Shown here piece after piece: positions 59,701 to 63,537 of a stretch of 64,000 bases of DNA (its first letter is position 1; each line of letters starts with the position of its first letter). Under the pieces are notes generated by a model. The model saw only the letters and a list, made by a program, of their open reading frames with translations. It ran no database searches and was not told where the DNA came from. Source of the stretch: Azorinus chamasolen (taxonomy: Eukaryota; Mollusca; Bivalvia; Cardiida; Solecurtidae); assembly GCA_963576725.1 (NCBI GenBank), contig OY755241.1, positions 54,932,484-54,996,483 on the forward strand, read 5' to 3'. The translations under genes were made by a program, and so were the position numbers.

Positions 59701-61985
59701 CTCAGGCAGAACCTGTAGAATCAGATCTATATTACACCATAAGCAAACAGAGCAGACCCTGATCAGACGGCTCCTATAGGAGCCATCTGATCTGGGTCTA
59801 CTCTGTTTGCAGATGCGTAAAAATGCGCTTACATAAGGGAAAGGGTTAAGAAATAAAGTAGATCTGAAAATTTGACAAATCTACATTCACTTTATCTGTT
59901 GTTATCTCAAAACGATAAAGTATATAATTATGTGCCCATTTAGGAATAAAATGGTCTGTGAAATATGTAAAAGCCTTTGCTTCACAAAAACACCTTTTTA
60001 CATTTTTGAAAATAGAGTAGACCGCGACCAAAAGGCTACTGTAGGTGCCATCTGATCATCTGCTCTGTTTGCTTATGATCTAATATAGATATGATAATAC
60101 AGTTTCAGCCATAGCCAAAAATTCATGTGTCAATCAGTTAATCTAATTAATATTCATGTTGTCATTATTTCTTTAACCCTTCGCTTGCTGAATTTTAAAA
60201 TACATTTCTGCTTCTTTACCCATGCCCTGTTCTATAGTTACATATATCTTCACTGTGTACAAGTATTTCGCTGTGCAATCACTGCTGTGGAGTGCACTGG
60301 CTGCACAATCAACTTGTCAATAGTGCAGACCCTGATGAGACAGCTCCTGCAGGAGCTGTCTCATCTGGGTCTTCACTATTTACAGGTAGGTATATTGACG
60401 CGAGTAGCAAGCGAAGGGTTATTACATGAATTCACATGGAGTAAACTTTCAATTATTCCATGGTAAGAAACATCAGACAATACCTAAGCACTTGGTGTTC
60501 CTGTCAGCAGACCACATTCCCGTGGCTTCACACTTGGTGAACACAGAGCCTTGTAAGCTATAACCTTGGTCACAAGAGTATGTACACAGAGAGCGGTAAT
60601 CATTGCCGATGCACACTGCACTGCCATGGGGTAATGAAGGAGGTGCCACACATGTAACTTCTACATTGAAAATGAAAAATGAAACAGAACAAATAACATA
60701 CAATTAGAACCCTTTATCTAATGAATATTCATATAAGAAATAATTATGTCATGAACATTAATTAACCTAATTTTTACAGCGACATCTGAACACAGGAAAT
60801 ATTGGCCATGAAGAAACTGTAGAAATCAGATCTATATTATTCTGAAAGCAAATAGAGCTGACACAGCTCCTACTGTTTGCAGAGGCGTCAATAGGTGAAG
60901 AGTTAAATGTATGCAGTCATTTAGTCATTTGCCTTTAAACAAATGTTCAAACAAGCACCATTGCACAAATAACTTGGTGTCACATACCATCACAAATCGG
61001 GATACCTCCATTGCATTAGCAAGGATTATATCGCAAACATTCTGCAATCACCGAATCTGTACTTAAACTTTACTCCATGCATATTCATGTAAGAAATAGC
61101 ATAATTATGAATTAGATGATTTTATTTCTAATGGTATGTGTTCAAAGTACATTTTGACCTCTTCGGAAGTCATCTGATTCTGCAAAGTCATTAACCCTTT
61201 ATTCCATAAATACACCTTTCTACGCCTTTGCAAACAAAGAAGACCCAGATCAGGCGGCTCCTATAGGAGCTGTCTGATCAGGCTCTGCTCTGTTTGCTTA
61301 TGATATACTATTTATAGATATTATTCTATAGTTTCTGCCATGGCCAAAACTTTGTGTGTCCATATGCAGTTATATCAATTAAACTAATTAATATTCAAAA
61401 CATCATTATTTTTTGCATGAATATCCATAGAGTAAAGGGCTAAAAAGGCGTACAATATTATCTTTATAAAACACTCCAGGAGTGTTCATTTTTTTTTTAA
61501 AAAGAGCTTCTTGCATTTTGTTCACAGGCTTGTTGCTTAATGCAAAATGCTCCAATTGGAGCTTTCTGCATTGCTTTCTGTCTGCATCAAGCTATCTGTA
61601 TTTTGAAATAGTTATACATGTATTTCTTTATTTAATGGTTACTATTTAGGAGTTTAGTTGTTTTACTGATCTATAGTCCCCCTCCCCCTCCCCCACCCCA
61701 ACCCCGAAGTTAGGGTGTGTTTATTAGAGTGGGTGCATTTATTAGGAAGACTATGGTAATTTAAAGTACCATAAAGGGTTAAAACCAGTAGTTCGTTGTA
61801 CTTACTCTCACAACTTGGTACCTGGGACCACTGTGGGTTGGTATGGTTTTGGCATGTTACAATACTTGGCCCTGACAGCTGGTACCCATCATTGCAGGAA
61901 TATGAGCATATACTGCCCAGTTCATTGTTTTCAGAGCACACTTGATTGCCATTAGTCGGCCATTGTAACTGTTCACAGGTATGAA
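23006..61985 (-). CDS. Transmembrane polydom/SVEP1-like receptor, 22 exons, 5' partial
   Basis: Multi-exon gene reconstructed from AG acceptors, GT donors and phase. Exons 1-22 run 61985 to 23006 and total 4682 nt, which is two leading bases, 1559 codons and a stop, with no frame break. All junctions are phase 1 except the LamG exon 10/11 junction and the TM/tail junction (phase 2). Domain order: CCP-CCP-HYR-CCP-CCP-module A-GCC2-GCC2-LamG-EGF-EGF-TSP1-CCP-module B-GCC2-stalk-TM-tail. The CCP/HYR/GCC2/LamG/EGF set is that of SVEP1/polydom, but SVEP1 is secreted and this protein has a TM helix and a Tyr-rich tail. The signal peptide and first exons lie to the right of the window. Inference: a surface adhesion or pattern-binding receptor signalling through phosphotyrosine docking. 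Alternatives are a scavenger or immune receptor. Exon borders are confident; function is not. Confidence 0.87.
23836..24085. mobile_element. GTGG foldback with a duplicated arm
   Basis: The right arm GATTCTA(A)AGAGTGGTCACA appears twice. It begins about 40 bp upstream of the exon 22 acceptor. Confidence 0.6.
24107..24215. repeat. PAL inverted repeat
   Basis: Compact copy centred on TTGAGCCTTTGGCTCAAA. Confidence 0.6.
24316..24544. mobile_element. TTAA-3 foldback
   Basis: Full-length copy. Palindrome 24369-24440, perfect around GCTCCTATAGGAGC. Confidence 0.7.
24883..25010. repeat. PAL inverted repeat
   Basis: Two tandem left arms and one right arm, as at 1850. Confidence 0.55.
25110..25412. 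mobile_element. GTGG foldback followed by half a TTAA-3
   Basis: GTGG copy 25110-25260 with a shortened loop, joined to the right half of a TTAA-3 (25262-25412). Confidence 0.55.
25483..25579 (-). CDS. Exon 21: transmembrane helix
   Basis: 97 nt, phase 1 to 2, acceptor ATTTCAG, donor TCC|GTAAGT. DVGIYIYTGVAVVGVAIM is followed by ISVAMVLI and then CRRKC, giving about 24 hydrophobic residues with a basic stop-transfer patch, a type I topology. The junction codon with exon 22 is Pro. Confidence 0.88.
25860..26412. repeat. AACAAGATGTGTTTGTGAAAC repeat, tandem
   Basis: Three ~140-bp units with TGACCTTGATGTATGACCTT, ending in a C-run and G-run (26373-26411). Confidence 0.6.
26861..26947. repeat. 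Near-perfect 42-bp hairpin, 3-nt loop
   Basis: Arms ATATATCGAGGGCTTGGTGC...CTCCTTCAC differ at one base and enclose TTT. Unlike the other foldbacks it has no known terminal motif and occurs once in the window. Confidence 0.75.
27322..27545. repeat. AACAAGAGCACCGCAAGCGGG repeat
   Basis: Ends TTCTTCGAAACAGACGAGCT. A sister copy lies at 44649-44843. The head is shared with the block at 41938. Confidence 0.6.
27616..27672 (-). CDS. Exon 20: Ser/Thr stalk
   Basis: 57 nt (19 aa), phase 1-1, acceptor TTTGCAG, donor AAAG|GTAAAA. SGRTNTAEVTTEGGTTSK. Probably a duplicate of exon 19. Either exon can be skipped without shifting the frame. Confidence 0.75.
27888..28092. mobile_element. TA-1 foldback
   Basis: Full copy with a slightly eroded right end (TTTTACTATA). 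Confidence 0.65.
28308..28690. repeat. CTAGAGGTTTGTTTTTGTC element, short copy
   Basis: Same head as the 1.57-kb insert at 36938, with about two of its GGTGACTCTAGCCC units. Confidence 0.6.
28835..29062. mobile_element. TTAA-2 foldback, hairpin right arm shortened
   Basis: Runs from TTAACCCTTTTTTTCACATT to a GAACAGGCAAAGAGTTAA end. Confidence 0.55.
29138..29194 (-). CDS. Exon 19: Ser/Thr stalk
   Basis: 57 nt (19 aa), phase 1-1, acceptor TTTTCAG, donor TCAG|GTGAGA. LTGRTTGKYTTTASSSTS, rich in Thr and Ser and so a likely O-glycosylated spacer. Same length and phase as exon 20, and both contain GRT near the start. Confidence 0.72.
29239..29330. mobile_element. Left half of a TTAA-3
   Basis: Stops at GCTCCTATAGGA, exactly at the palindrome centre. 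Confidence 0.5.
29519..29674 (-). CDS. Exon 18: GCC2/GCC3 repeat
   Basis: 156 nt (52 aa), phase 1-1, acceptor TTCACAG, donor TTGG|GTAAGT. ACPAGTFLNGSVC, FCGKGSYQPED, QCLQC, YTTVTSGSQGPADC: six Cys. This is the membrane-proximal folded domain. Confidence 0.88.
29790..29935. repeat. Decayed TA-2 foldback
   Basis: Inner arms CTTAATGCAGGGTGAAAG and CACCCTGCATTAAG are intact. Outer ends are weak. Confidence 0.5.
30166..30515. mobile_element. TA-4 mariner-like foldback, intact (empty site)
   Basis: TA-flanked. Left end CAGTGCTCCCTCTCTACA and right end GTAGGGAGGGAGCACTG. An inner GTGG-type hairpin lies at 30325-30385. At 30255-30260 the sequence ACATAA is uninterrupted, giving the empty site for the insert at 36938. 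Confidence 0.72.
30725..30910. repeat. AACAAGATGTGTTTGTCAGAAAC repeat, decayed
   Basis: Head and TTGATGTATGACCTTTACTT remain. Confidence 0.45.
31050..31350. repeat. Half TTAA-3 fused to a GTGG foldback
   Basis: TTAA-3 left half 31050-31193, then a decayed GTGG copy that ends 15 bp before exon 17's donor. Confidence 0.5.
31365..31559 (-). CDS. Exon 17: module B, second half, running into GCC2
   Basis: 195 nt (65 aa), phase 1-1. Acceptor TTTCATAG was chosen over two nearby AGs because it keeps phase 1; donor TGTG|GTATAA. SRGLQEVMNSSSFLEST, INDSADAILDVTMDGIVY, then CSQGQGSSQCFC. The closing C...CxC leads into the GCC2 repeat of exon 18 as exon 7 does into exon 8. Confidence 0.72.
31870..32060. 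mobile_element. TTAA-2 remnant
   Basis: Hairpin 31910-31974 and the following GATTTGATTCTACAGTTTCT. Confidence 0.5.
32160..32290. repeat. TTAA-2 remnant, opposite orientation
   Basis: CAAACAGTAGACCCAGATCAGA hairpin, right end to ACTGGGTTAA. Confidence 0.45.
32340..32840. repeat. ~155-bp tandem repeat, three units
   Basis: GACCTGAAATTTGTGTCTTG and ACTCCTGATTAACATTTATG mark each unit. Short plus frames here are repeat. Confidence 0.65.
32838..33225. repeat. Insert-type repeat split by a GTCTCCC element
   Basis: Left part TTTTATTGAGTCTGCTCATG and right part GATCCGAAAGGATCAGAAAA belong to the family at 12720. About 32945-33178, with ACAGAAACTGATGTCTCCCC, is inserted between them. It ends about 26 bp from exon 16's donor. 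Confidence 0.5.
33252..33518 (-). CDS. Exon 16: module B, first half
   Basis: 267 nt (89 aa), phase 1-1, acceptor TTTTGCAG, donor ACAG|GTAGGT. No recognised family. EPIVPQSMSLTTS, a helical DEQKFLDALKTQLPQ, TDCHGNSLCTMQVN, then VELYIEASLSSTEMINY. Two cysteines in C-x(5)-C spacing and the position before a GCC2 repeat parallel module A (exons 6-7), so the pair may be an ancient duplication. Confidence 0.75.
34190..34660. mobile_element. TTAA-2 followed by TTAA-3
   Basis: TTAA-2 at 34190-34440 and TTAA-3 at 34439-34660 share or abut at one TTAA. Confidence 0.62.
34700..34891 (-). CDS. Exon 15: CCP/sushi domain
   Basis: 192 nt (64 aa), phase 1-1, acceptor TGTTTAG, donor AAAG|GTGAAT. ECPDSVLDA, CSADTGDGLHCRVECQDGYIF, FRCGMVTGYRW, VPVCK. 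A GTGG foldback begins about 20 bp upstream of the acceptor. Confidence 0.87.
34913..35105. mobile_element. GTGG foldback
   Basis: Reference copy. Arms ACCAATCTTTAGAATCGTCT / GAGACGATTCTAAAGATTGG are perfectly matched. Confidence 0.65.
35115..35697. repeat. TTAA-2, a GGATCCAAGC hairpin, and TTAA-3
   Basis: TTAA-2 remnant 35115-35320, hairpin with CAGCTTGGATCCTGCTGAGA 35398-35462, TTAA-3 35485-35697. Confidence 0.5.
35738..35966. mobile_element. TTAA-4 with hairpin right arm deleted
   Basis: Goes straight from GAGACAGCTCC to TTCACTATTTAC: the deletion starts at the palindrome centre. Right end GGGTTAT has lost the TTAA. Confidence 0.65.
36045..36215 (-). CDS. Exon 14: thrombospondin type 1 repeat
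   Basis: 171 nt (57 aa), phase 1-1, acceptor TGCTAG, donor CCTG|GTAACT. MWSPWSQWTECSATC with the WxxWxxW ladder, then GTRERTRAC and six cysteines ending NTSPCP. This is a group-1 TSR with the R layer (RERTR). The Trp residues fit a C-mannosylation motif. Confidence 0.92.
36938..38508. mobile_element. 1.57-kb insert with ACATAA duplication
   Basis: It starts CTAGAGGTTTGTTTTTGTC and ends ATGGGGGAGACATAA. ACATAA occurs at 36932-36937 and again at 38503-38508. The interior has about seven ~160-bp units (ACAACTCATGCTGGTGAACA, GGTGACTCTAGCCC). No coding. Confidence 0.75.
38189..38425. mobile_element. 237-bp inverted-repeat element, third nesting level
   Basis: Ends GGGTAGTTGTGTGACTTTTT and its inverse, with an inner ACTAGTCCCACAAG pair. 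It interrupts the ACAGACGGAC tract of the 1.57-kb insert. Confidence 0.65.
38732..39280. other. Intron DNA, nothing recognised
   Basis: AT-rich, non-repetitive within the window. No splice-bounded open frame in gene phase was found. Confidence 0.4.
39555..39785 (-). CDS. Exon 13: two EGF domains
   Basis: 231 nt (77 aa), phase 1-1, acceptor GTTACAG, donor CCAG|GTGATG. EGF 1: DNCHDNPCGSHMC...CICNNNWSGPTC. EGF 2: DFCQDNLCENGANC...CVCQQGYKGPFC. Each has six Cys. Neither carries the full calcium-binding D-x-D/N-E start. Confidence 0.9.
39858..40068. mobile_element. TA-1 foldback
   Basis: Complete, with TA on both sides. Confidence 0.68.
40160..40270. mobile_element. TTAA-2 right half
   Basis: Hairpin 40163-40233 and end GGAGTAAAGGGTTAA. 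Confidence 0.5.
40517..40745. mobile_element. TTAA-3 foldback
   Basis: Complete, 229 bp; palindrome 40570-40640. Confidence 0.7.
40860..41068. mobile_element. TA-2 foldback (pogo-like ends)
   Basis: TA-flanked CAGTAGAACCCCTCTAATGC. Inner arms TTAATGCAGGACAAAAGTAA, AAAGCTCCTCTAGGAGCTTT and the inverse. Confidence 0.7.
41269..41439 (-). CDS. Exon 12: LamG/pentraxin-like fold, part 3
   Basis: 171 nt (57 aa), phase 1-1, acceptor ATTTTAG, donor AATG|GTAAAT. ISGLRLYNGFVSQSDV is the final strand pair of the fold (GLRLYNGxxS). It is followed by VTTCNLLKSDDLMHMGDF and a linker ending STCN. The plus-strand ORF over this region is a shadow. Confidence 0.8.
41586..41794. mobile_element. TA-2 variant foldback
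   Basis: Ends CAGTAAAACCCCTCTAAACC and inverse. The inner hairpin is the TA-2 type although the outer ends differ. Confidence 0.7.
41938..43385. repeat. Block of eight ~157-bp units with inverted TATACGCCCGAAGG ends
   Basis: Head AACAAGAGCACCGCAAGACG then ATACGCCCGAAGG; tail CCCTTCGGGCGTATAAAAA. Units (GGAGGAGTTAGTTGCACAAG, CAAAGGGCAATAACTCCAGA) are over 95 percent alike by eye and end in an (ACGG/ACAG)n tract at 43292-43345. Confidence 0.78.
43680..44365. mobile_element. TTAA-1 piece, TTAA-4, TTAA-2, TTAA-3 in a row
   Basis: TTAA-4 43776-44025 (perfect GCTCCTGCAGGAGC centre) is flanked by a TTAA-1-like hairpin (43690-43760), a TTAA-2 (44025-44168) and a shortened TTAA-3 (44168-44364) lacking the right palindrome arm. 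Confidence 0.6.
44406..44641. mobile_element. TTAA-1 foldback
   Basis: Reverse copy with a shortened hairpin at 44551-44605. Confidence 0.55.
44649..44843. repeat. AACAAGAGCACTACAAGCGGG repeat
   Basis: Sister of 27322-27545. Confidence 0.6.
44930..45000 (-). repeat. Decayed copy of exon 11 donor edge
   Basis: AGTTACACACAGAGACC...AGACATC...CCCCTGAGG matches 45004-45070 across the donor. The copy's donor is altered (CACTACCAATG). Confidence 0.6.
45047..45243 (-). CDS. Exon 11: LamG/pentraxin-like fold, part 2
   Basis: 197 nt, phase 2 to 1, acceptor ATTTCAG, donor ACAG|GTAGTG. Key strands are EVWAHVTATVDLRGRQVSAY and FNGEQ, the W-x-H-V ... YxNG pattern of LamG_3/pentraxin folds. The donor edge is followed within the intron by a decayed second copy of itself at 44930-45000. 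Confidence 0.83.
45491..45684. mobile_element. TA-1 foldback
   Basis: Left end shortened (CAGTAAAACCACTAAATT); inner hairpin intact. Confidence 0.65.
46128..46320 (-). CDS. Exon 10: LamG/pentraxin-like fold, part 1
   Basis: 193 nt, phase 1 to 2, acceptor CTTGCAG, donor CTGT|GTAAGT. DFDVQLDILDTFVDVAAIG, then NFTVSVWVKKL, the classic W-containing strand of the concanavalin-like jelly roll, then LAINFSDKVHVSS. It is joined to exon 11 by a Val codon split 2+1. Confidence 0.82.
46496..47340. mobile_element. TTAA-2, then two GTGG copies
   Basis: TTAA-2 46496-46736, GTGG 46845-47045, and a GTGG copy 47160-47340 that has lost its right arm at the loop. Confidence 0.55.
47468..47696. mobile_element. 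TTAA-3 foldback
   Basis: Complete; palindrome 47571-47641 on GCTCCTACAGGAGC. Confidence 0.68.
48004..48345 (-). repeat. 75-bp tandem array derived from exon 9 donor edge
   Basis: CTGCTGATTAGCAAACACAG repeats at 48050, 48125, 48200 and 48275. The unit also holds TTTTGATAGTCTACCACAGT, a decayed form of exon 9's TTGACAGTCTGCTGCAGTGA. Length 75 gives a false 25-residue periodic frame. Confidence 0.75.
48346..48800 (-). repeat. Further decayed exon 9 edge copies around a TTAA element
   Basis: CAGTCTGCCACAGA-type copies at 48370, 48430 and 48760. A TTAA-1/2 type foldback (48485-48727, hairpin 48524-48591) sits among them. Confidence 0.55.
48838..48999 (-). CDS. Exon 9: GCC2/GCC3 repeat
   Basis: 162 nt (54 aa), phase 1-1, acceptor TATTGCAG, donor CAAG|GTAAGA. 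EYCSPGFYSPDG, EPCVPCPTGHYNPE, SCVVCPSYQL, AADCQ: six Cys. The last 50 or so bases, including the donor, recur as decayed tandem copies between 48004 and 48800. Confidence 0.87.
49030..49740. repeat. Two TTAA-2 copies
   Basis: 49030-49285 (hairpin 49199-49251, shortened) and 49503-49737 (hairpin 49637-49704), each with CATGAATATTCAT-type termini. Confidence 0.5.
49780..49945. repeat. PAL inverted repeat
   Basis: Longest copy: doubled left arm, centre GAGCAAAAGGCTC. Confidence 0.6.
49985..50640. repeat. TTAA-2 remnants and unclassified intron
   Basis: TTAA-2 hairpin 50115-50180. A GGTCAAGGCCAGGGTAAAGG stretch of the tandem type at 32340 lies at 50340-50460. TTAACCCTTTCTCTGTTGAA at 50492 starts another remnant. 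Confidence 0.4.
50643..50815. repeat. PAL inverted repeat
   Basis: Doubled arm on the right, mirror of the 49780 copy. Confidence 0.6.
50870..51073. mobile_element. TTAA-1 with hairpin right arm deleted
   Basis: Passes from GGCTCCTATAGGA directly to ATTTGATAGATCTG: again a deletion from the palindrome centre. Confidence 0.6.
51238..51405. mobile_element. TTAA-3 with palindrome centre lost
   Basis: GAGCATTTGC runs straight into AGAAGTGTCAAAAGGCATCA. Confidence 0.5.
51454..51606 (-). CDS. Exon 8: GCC2/GCC3 (ephrin-receptor-like) repeat
   Basis: 153 nt (51 aa), phase 1-1, acceptor TTTACAG, donor CTCTG|GTAAGT. Six Cys: PCPAGYY, KCVSC, SVCTPCPNGF, INCS. CPxGxY and PCPxGxxT are the signature of the GCC2/GCC3 family found in SVEP1, SCUBE and Eph receptors. 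The junction codon with exon 7 is Lys. Confidence 0.87.
51618..51770. repeat. Decayed TA-2 foldback
   Basis: CAGTAAAACATCTGTAAACC left end; short hairpin CTTAATGCAGGTGAAAGTCT. Confidence 0.5.
51780..51975. repeat. AACATTAAAGTTGGGGACAAACC repeat tail
   Basis: End part of the 22442 family, with CCCCCTCTTGAT...GGAGGGGG. Confidence 0.45.
51998..52206. mobile_element. TA-2 foldback
   Basis: Reference copy: CAGTAAAACCCCTCTAATGC ends, centre GCTCCTGCAGGAGC. Confidence 0.72.
52430..52679. mobile_element. TTAA-4 foldback, inverted
   Basis: Complete and in the opposite orientation to the other TTAA-4 copies. Confidence 0.7.
53418..53726 (-). CDS. Exon 7: module A, second half, running into GCC2
   Basis: 309 nt (103 aa), phase 1-1, acceptor ATTCCAG, donor TGCA|GTACGA. 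It opens with SRLEEHAATMTHSIVKRQVS (the S is made at the junction), then a beta-rich LIVSFYINAYFDLS and a long polar stretch, ending AVCSPGYLHDSNFVC. That CxPGY...C ending is the lead-in to the GCC2 repeat of exon 8. Confidence 0.75.
53845..54065. mobile_element. TTAA-3 foldback next to exon 6
   Basis: Right end GGGTTAATCATG is repeated 40 bp on, at 54098, inside the end of exon 6. Confidence 0.62.
54096..54341 (-). CDS. Exon 6: module A, first half, with RKRR site
   Basis: 246 nt (82 aa), phase 1-1, acceptor ATTTGCAG, donor CCAT|GTATGT. No family recognised. Features: FYFNGSCAQTNVS, a helix-like VMAQLQEVLNNATSRF, CPSNTTCSASDLVVSC, then TRKRRSES, a consensus furin site (codons 54130-54141). 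A Cys-rich stretch at this place, between the CCP/HYR block and the GCC2 repeats, also occurs in SVEP1. The last bases lie next to a TTAA-3 repeat boundary and share its sequence GGGTTAATCATG, so this donor is the least certain in the gene. Confidence 0.65.
54370..55165. repeat. Direct intron duplication around a TTAA-3
   Basis: 54370-54598 and 54855-55163 share GTGCTATTTTCAAATTGGGG and GAAATATGCACTTATAGAAT. Copy 2 keeps a GTGG hairpin that copy 1 has largely lost. A complete TTAA-3 (54615-54843) lies between them. Confidence 0.65.
55200..55409 (-). CDS. Exon 5: CCP-like domain, four cysteines
   Basis: 210 nt, phase 1-1, acceptor GTTTCAG, donor CATTG|GTAGG. It reads LCPTLDPPRNGHFTYD, then MHCSNSGG, NYQCHSGIGW and a final PDCI. 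The four cysteines and the PPRNG start fit a divergent sushi module. A different frame on the same strand is also open but lacks domain features and breaks the phase chain. Confidence 0.75.
55440..56100. mobile_element. TTAA-2, TTAA-3, TTAA-2 cluster
   Basis: 55447-55635 partial, 55650-55878 TTAA-3, 55875-56100 TTAA-2 sharing the TTAA with its neighbour. Confidence 0.58.
56170..56232 (-). repeat. Decayed copy of exon 4 donor edge
   Basis: CTTGACTCACCTGTGCAGGC ... CCCACAGATCAGTACCCA parallels 56838-56895 across the donor. The copy stops about 40 nt into the exon. Confidence 0.65.
56254..56571. mobile_element. TA-3 foldback (pogo-like ends)
   Basis: TA-flanked CAGTTGAGCTTCGATATCTC and inverse. 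The inner hairpin ACTTAATGCAG...GAAAGCTCCTGTTGGAGCTT is the TA-2 type. Confidence 0.7.
56587..56826. mobile_element. TTAA-1 foldback
   Basis: 240 bp; its right TTAA lies 21 bp from exon 4's donor. Hairpin right arm shortened. Confidence 0.62.
56847..57065 (-). CDS. Exon 4: CCP/sushi domain
   Basis: 219 nt, phase 1-1, acceptor TATTTCAG, donor ACAG|GTAAGT. Six Cys (ISCDHP, FSCML, QCNLTC, ITCERN, PACT) with YWSVG near the end. It is long for a CCP because of an insertion before the fifth cysteine. Its acceptor lies about 12 nt from the end of a large repeat (57078-57835), so the branch point is probably inside the repeat. Confidence 0.84.
57078..58426. repeat. Two inverted blocks of the AGCTCACCAGAGCAC class
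   Basis: 57078-57835 starts AACAAGAGTGCCATGATGGC and ends CCAGGTGAGCTAAAAA. A second, headless block runs to 58426. Units of ~155 bp carry ACCAAATATCACAGCTCTAA. The orientation is reversed relative to 16556 and 19445. Confidence 0.62.
58897..59151 (-). CDS. Exon 3: HYR domain
   Basis: 255 nt (85 aa), phase 1-1, acceptor TTTGCAG, donor CATG|GTAATA. It has no usable Met, so simple ORF finding misses it. HYR hallmarks are present: an ITPPSIFC start, TSVTWNEPIATDNED in the middle, NVTYRAIDEEGNESPECTI near the end, and a terminal beta strand IELRVH. HYR modules are Ig-like folds that normally sit between CCPs in SVEP1 and sea-urchin hyalin, as here. Only one HYR is present where SVEP1 has two. 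Confidence 0.85.
59222..59405. mobile_element. GTGG foldback
   Basis: Arms CCAAACCCTATACTGTGACC and inverse, near perfect. Confidence 0.65.
59505..60172. repeat. TTAA-2/TTAA-1 copies
   Basis: Hairpins at 59531-59600, 59742-59810 and 60009-60070. No exon seen. Confidence 0.5.
60173..60422. mobile_element. TTAA-4 foldback
   Basis: Complete, right end GGGTTAT; lies about 60 bp downstream of exon 2. Confidence 0.7.
60484..60660 (-). CDS. Exon 2: CCP/sushi domain
   Basis: 177 nt, phase 1-1, acceptor ATGTAG, donor TTAG|GTATTG. Six-cysteine sushi fold: VTCVAPPSLPHGS, CTYSCDQGYSL, a Gly-Met-Trp near the end, and a final KCL. The six-Cys pattern matches exon 1, which suggests the two CCPs are a tandem duplicate. 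Confidence 0.85.
   Translation of the reverse strand, partial: KLHVWHLLHYPMAVQCASAMITALCVHTLVTKVIAYKALCSPSVKPRECGLLTGTPSA
60988..61041 (-). pseudogene. Possible decayed EGF-type exon
   Basis: Between exons 1 and 2: acceptor GATTGCAG and donor GATG|GTATGT enclose 54 nt in phase 1-1. It reads ECLRYNPC, a stop (TAA), then CNGGIPICD, with EGF-like NPC and CNGG pieces. It is either a degraded EGF exon or chance. If included it would end translation. Confidence 0.35.
61190..61443. mobile_element. TTAA-2 foldback
   Basis: TTAACCCTTTATTCCATAAA to GTAAAGGGCTAA; hairpin 61228-61298. Confidence 0.62.
61475..61660. repeat. Decayed TA-2 foldback
   Basis: GCTTAATGCAAAATGCTCCA and inverse; outer ends unclear. 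Confidence 0.4.
61806..61985 (-). CDS. Exon 1 of window: CCP/sushi domain
   Basis: 180 nt, phase 1-1. Acceptor ...GATTAG, donor A|GTAAGT-like (GAGA|GTAAG). Encodes one sushi module with six cysteines in selectin-type spacing (TCEQ, VCSEN, ICSYSC, VTCQ, PSCE) and the usual W before the last Cys (QWSQVPSCE). It splices in frame to the next CCP, forming a Lys codon at the junction. No upstream exon could be found between here and 64000. Confidence 0.85.
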
Positions 61986-62039
61986 CTAATCATAAGAGAC
62001 AATACATTGAAATTAGGTTAATAAGAACTAATGCCAACA

Positions 62040-62215
62040 TGAATATTTATTAGCTGAATTTTTATAAATGGCAAGTGAAGAAACAGATCTATCAAATTCC
62101 ATTAGCAAACAGAGCAAATATGAGCTATCTGATCTTGGTCTACTCTTTTTGAAAATGAGTGAAAAGGCATTTATATGAAGGAAAGGGTCAAAGTTGTACA
62201 AGACATGTCAATACC
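62040..62215. mobile_element. TTAA-1 remnant
   Basis: Hairpin 62104-62152, right part GGCATTTATATGAAGGAAAG. Confidence 0.45.
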
Positions 62216-62258
62216 TCACTGATAATCCAATATTTGCAGTGGTTTCTGACACAATGAT

Positions 62259-62513
62259 TTAACCCTTTCCCTCTTATAAATGTGTTTTCAAGCATCTGCA
62301 AACAGAGTAGACCCAGATCAGACGGCTCCTAGAGGAGCCGTCTGATCAGGGTCTACTCTGCTTGCTAATAGAATTTCAAAGATCAGTGTCTTTAAATTAC
62401 TTTCTAAAATGGCTACAATGCTCCACCTTCCACATTTCATAATAACTTTTTTGTCAATGAATATTCAGTAGGTATTGAAATCTGTAATAAACATAGAACA
62501 GGGAAAGGATTAA
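62259..62513. mobile_element. TTAA-1 foldback
   Basis: Full length; hairpin 62298-62365 with centre CTCCTAGAGGAG. Confidence 0.68.
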
Positions 62514-63537
62514 CCCTTTACTCCATAAATAGCCTATGCCTTTCTACAATTTTGCAAACAGTAAATCAGAAAGGTTGCACAATTCAAAACAGATGAGTTT
62601 ACAGAAATAGAAATGATATGGAAATAAATGGGTTTAATGTTAACCCTTCACCTTTACACACTTTTACAAACAGAGTAGACACAGATCAGATTTTCCCAGC
62701 GGAAGCCGTCTGATTGATTAGTGTCGGATCTGAATATTCGTGAGGCAAATTGGAGCTGTCTGATCAGGGTCTGCTCTATTTGCTTATGAAACAATATACA
62801 TTTTCTACTATAGCCACCATTACAGTTTATGCCATTATAGAAATTATTCTAATTAATATTCAATTTCATTGATGTAATTATTTGATACATGAAATGTGAA
62901 GTAAGGATTTTTGGTTTTGGCAAAAATTGTAGAATGAGATCTAAATGATTCGTAAGCACACATAGAAGACCTTGATCAGACCACTCCTACTGGAGCCATC
63001 TGCTTTGGGTAACTGCTCTGTTTGCAAAAACGGGAAAATGTGTCTTTAACTCTTTATGATGAAAAGGGTTAATATTCTAAACATTTCTGATACAATGTAT
63101 TTTGTTGATCAGTCAAGTGCAAGATAATAACGACATCAACAACATTCTCAATCATGTTTGCTTGGTTCCCAGGTTTCAGATCTATTTATAGCGTCGTATT
63201 ACTGTAAACCTTTGCTTGGATCCCCGGAGTTTTCCTAACTCATCTATCATTCAAGAATGACTGAATATATGAATATTCTTGAATTTAACCCTCTATGCTA
63301 TGGATATTCTTGGCAGAATAAGTCTGAATCCATCAATTATGACAATAAATAAATTATTTTATATCATTAACTGAAACAAAAGAATGCATAACTTTGCCAA
63401 ATAGTACACACACAGATCTAAGATATTCTTTAAACAAACAGAGCAAAACCAGGACAGACGACTCCTATAAAAGTCATCTGATCTGGGTCTGCTCTGTTTG
63501 CAAATGGTGTCAAAGGGCATTTCTATGGAGTAACAGC
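62514..63537. repeat. TTAA-2 remnants, no exon found
   Basis: Broken hairpins at 62665-62780, 62955-63028 and 63436-63500. I searched the minus strand for a phase-1 exon feeding exon 1 and found none. Confidence 0.45.
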
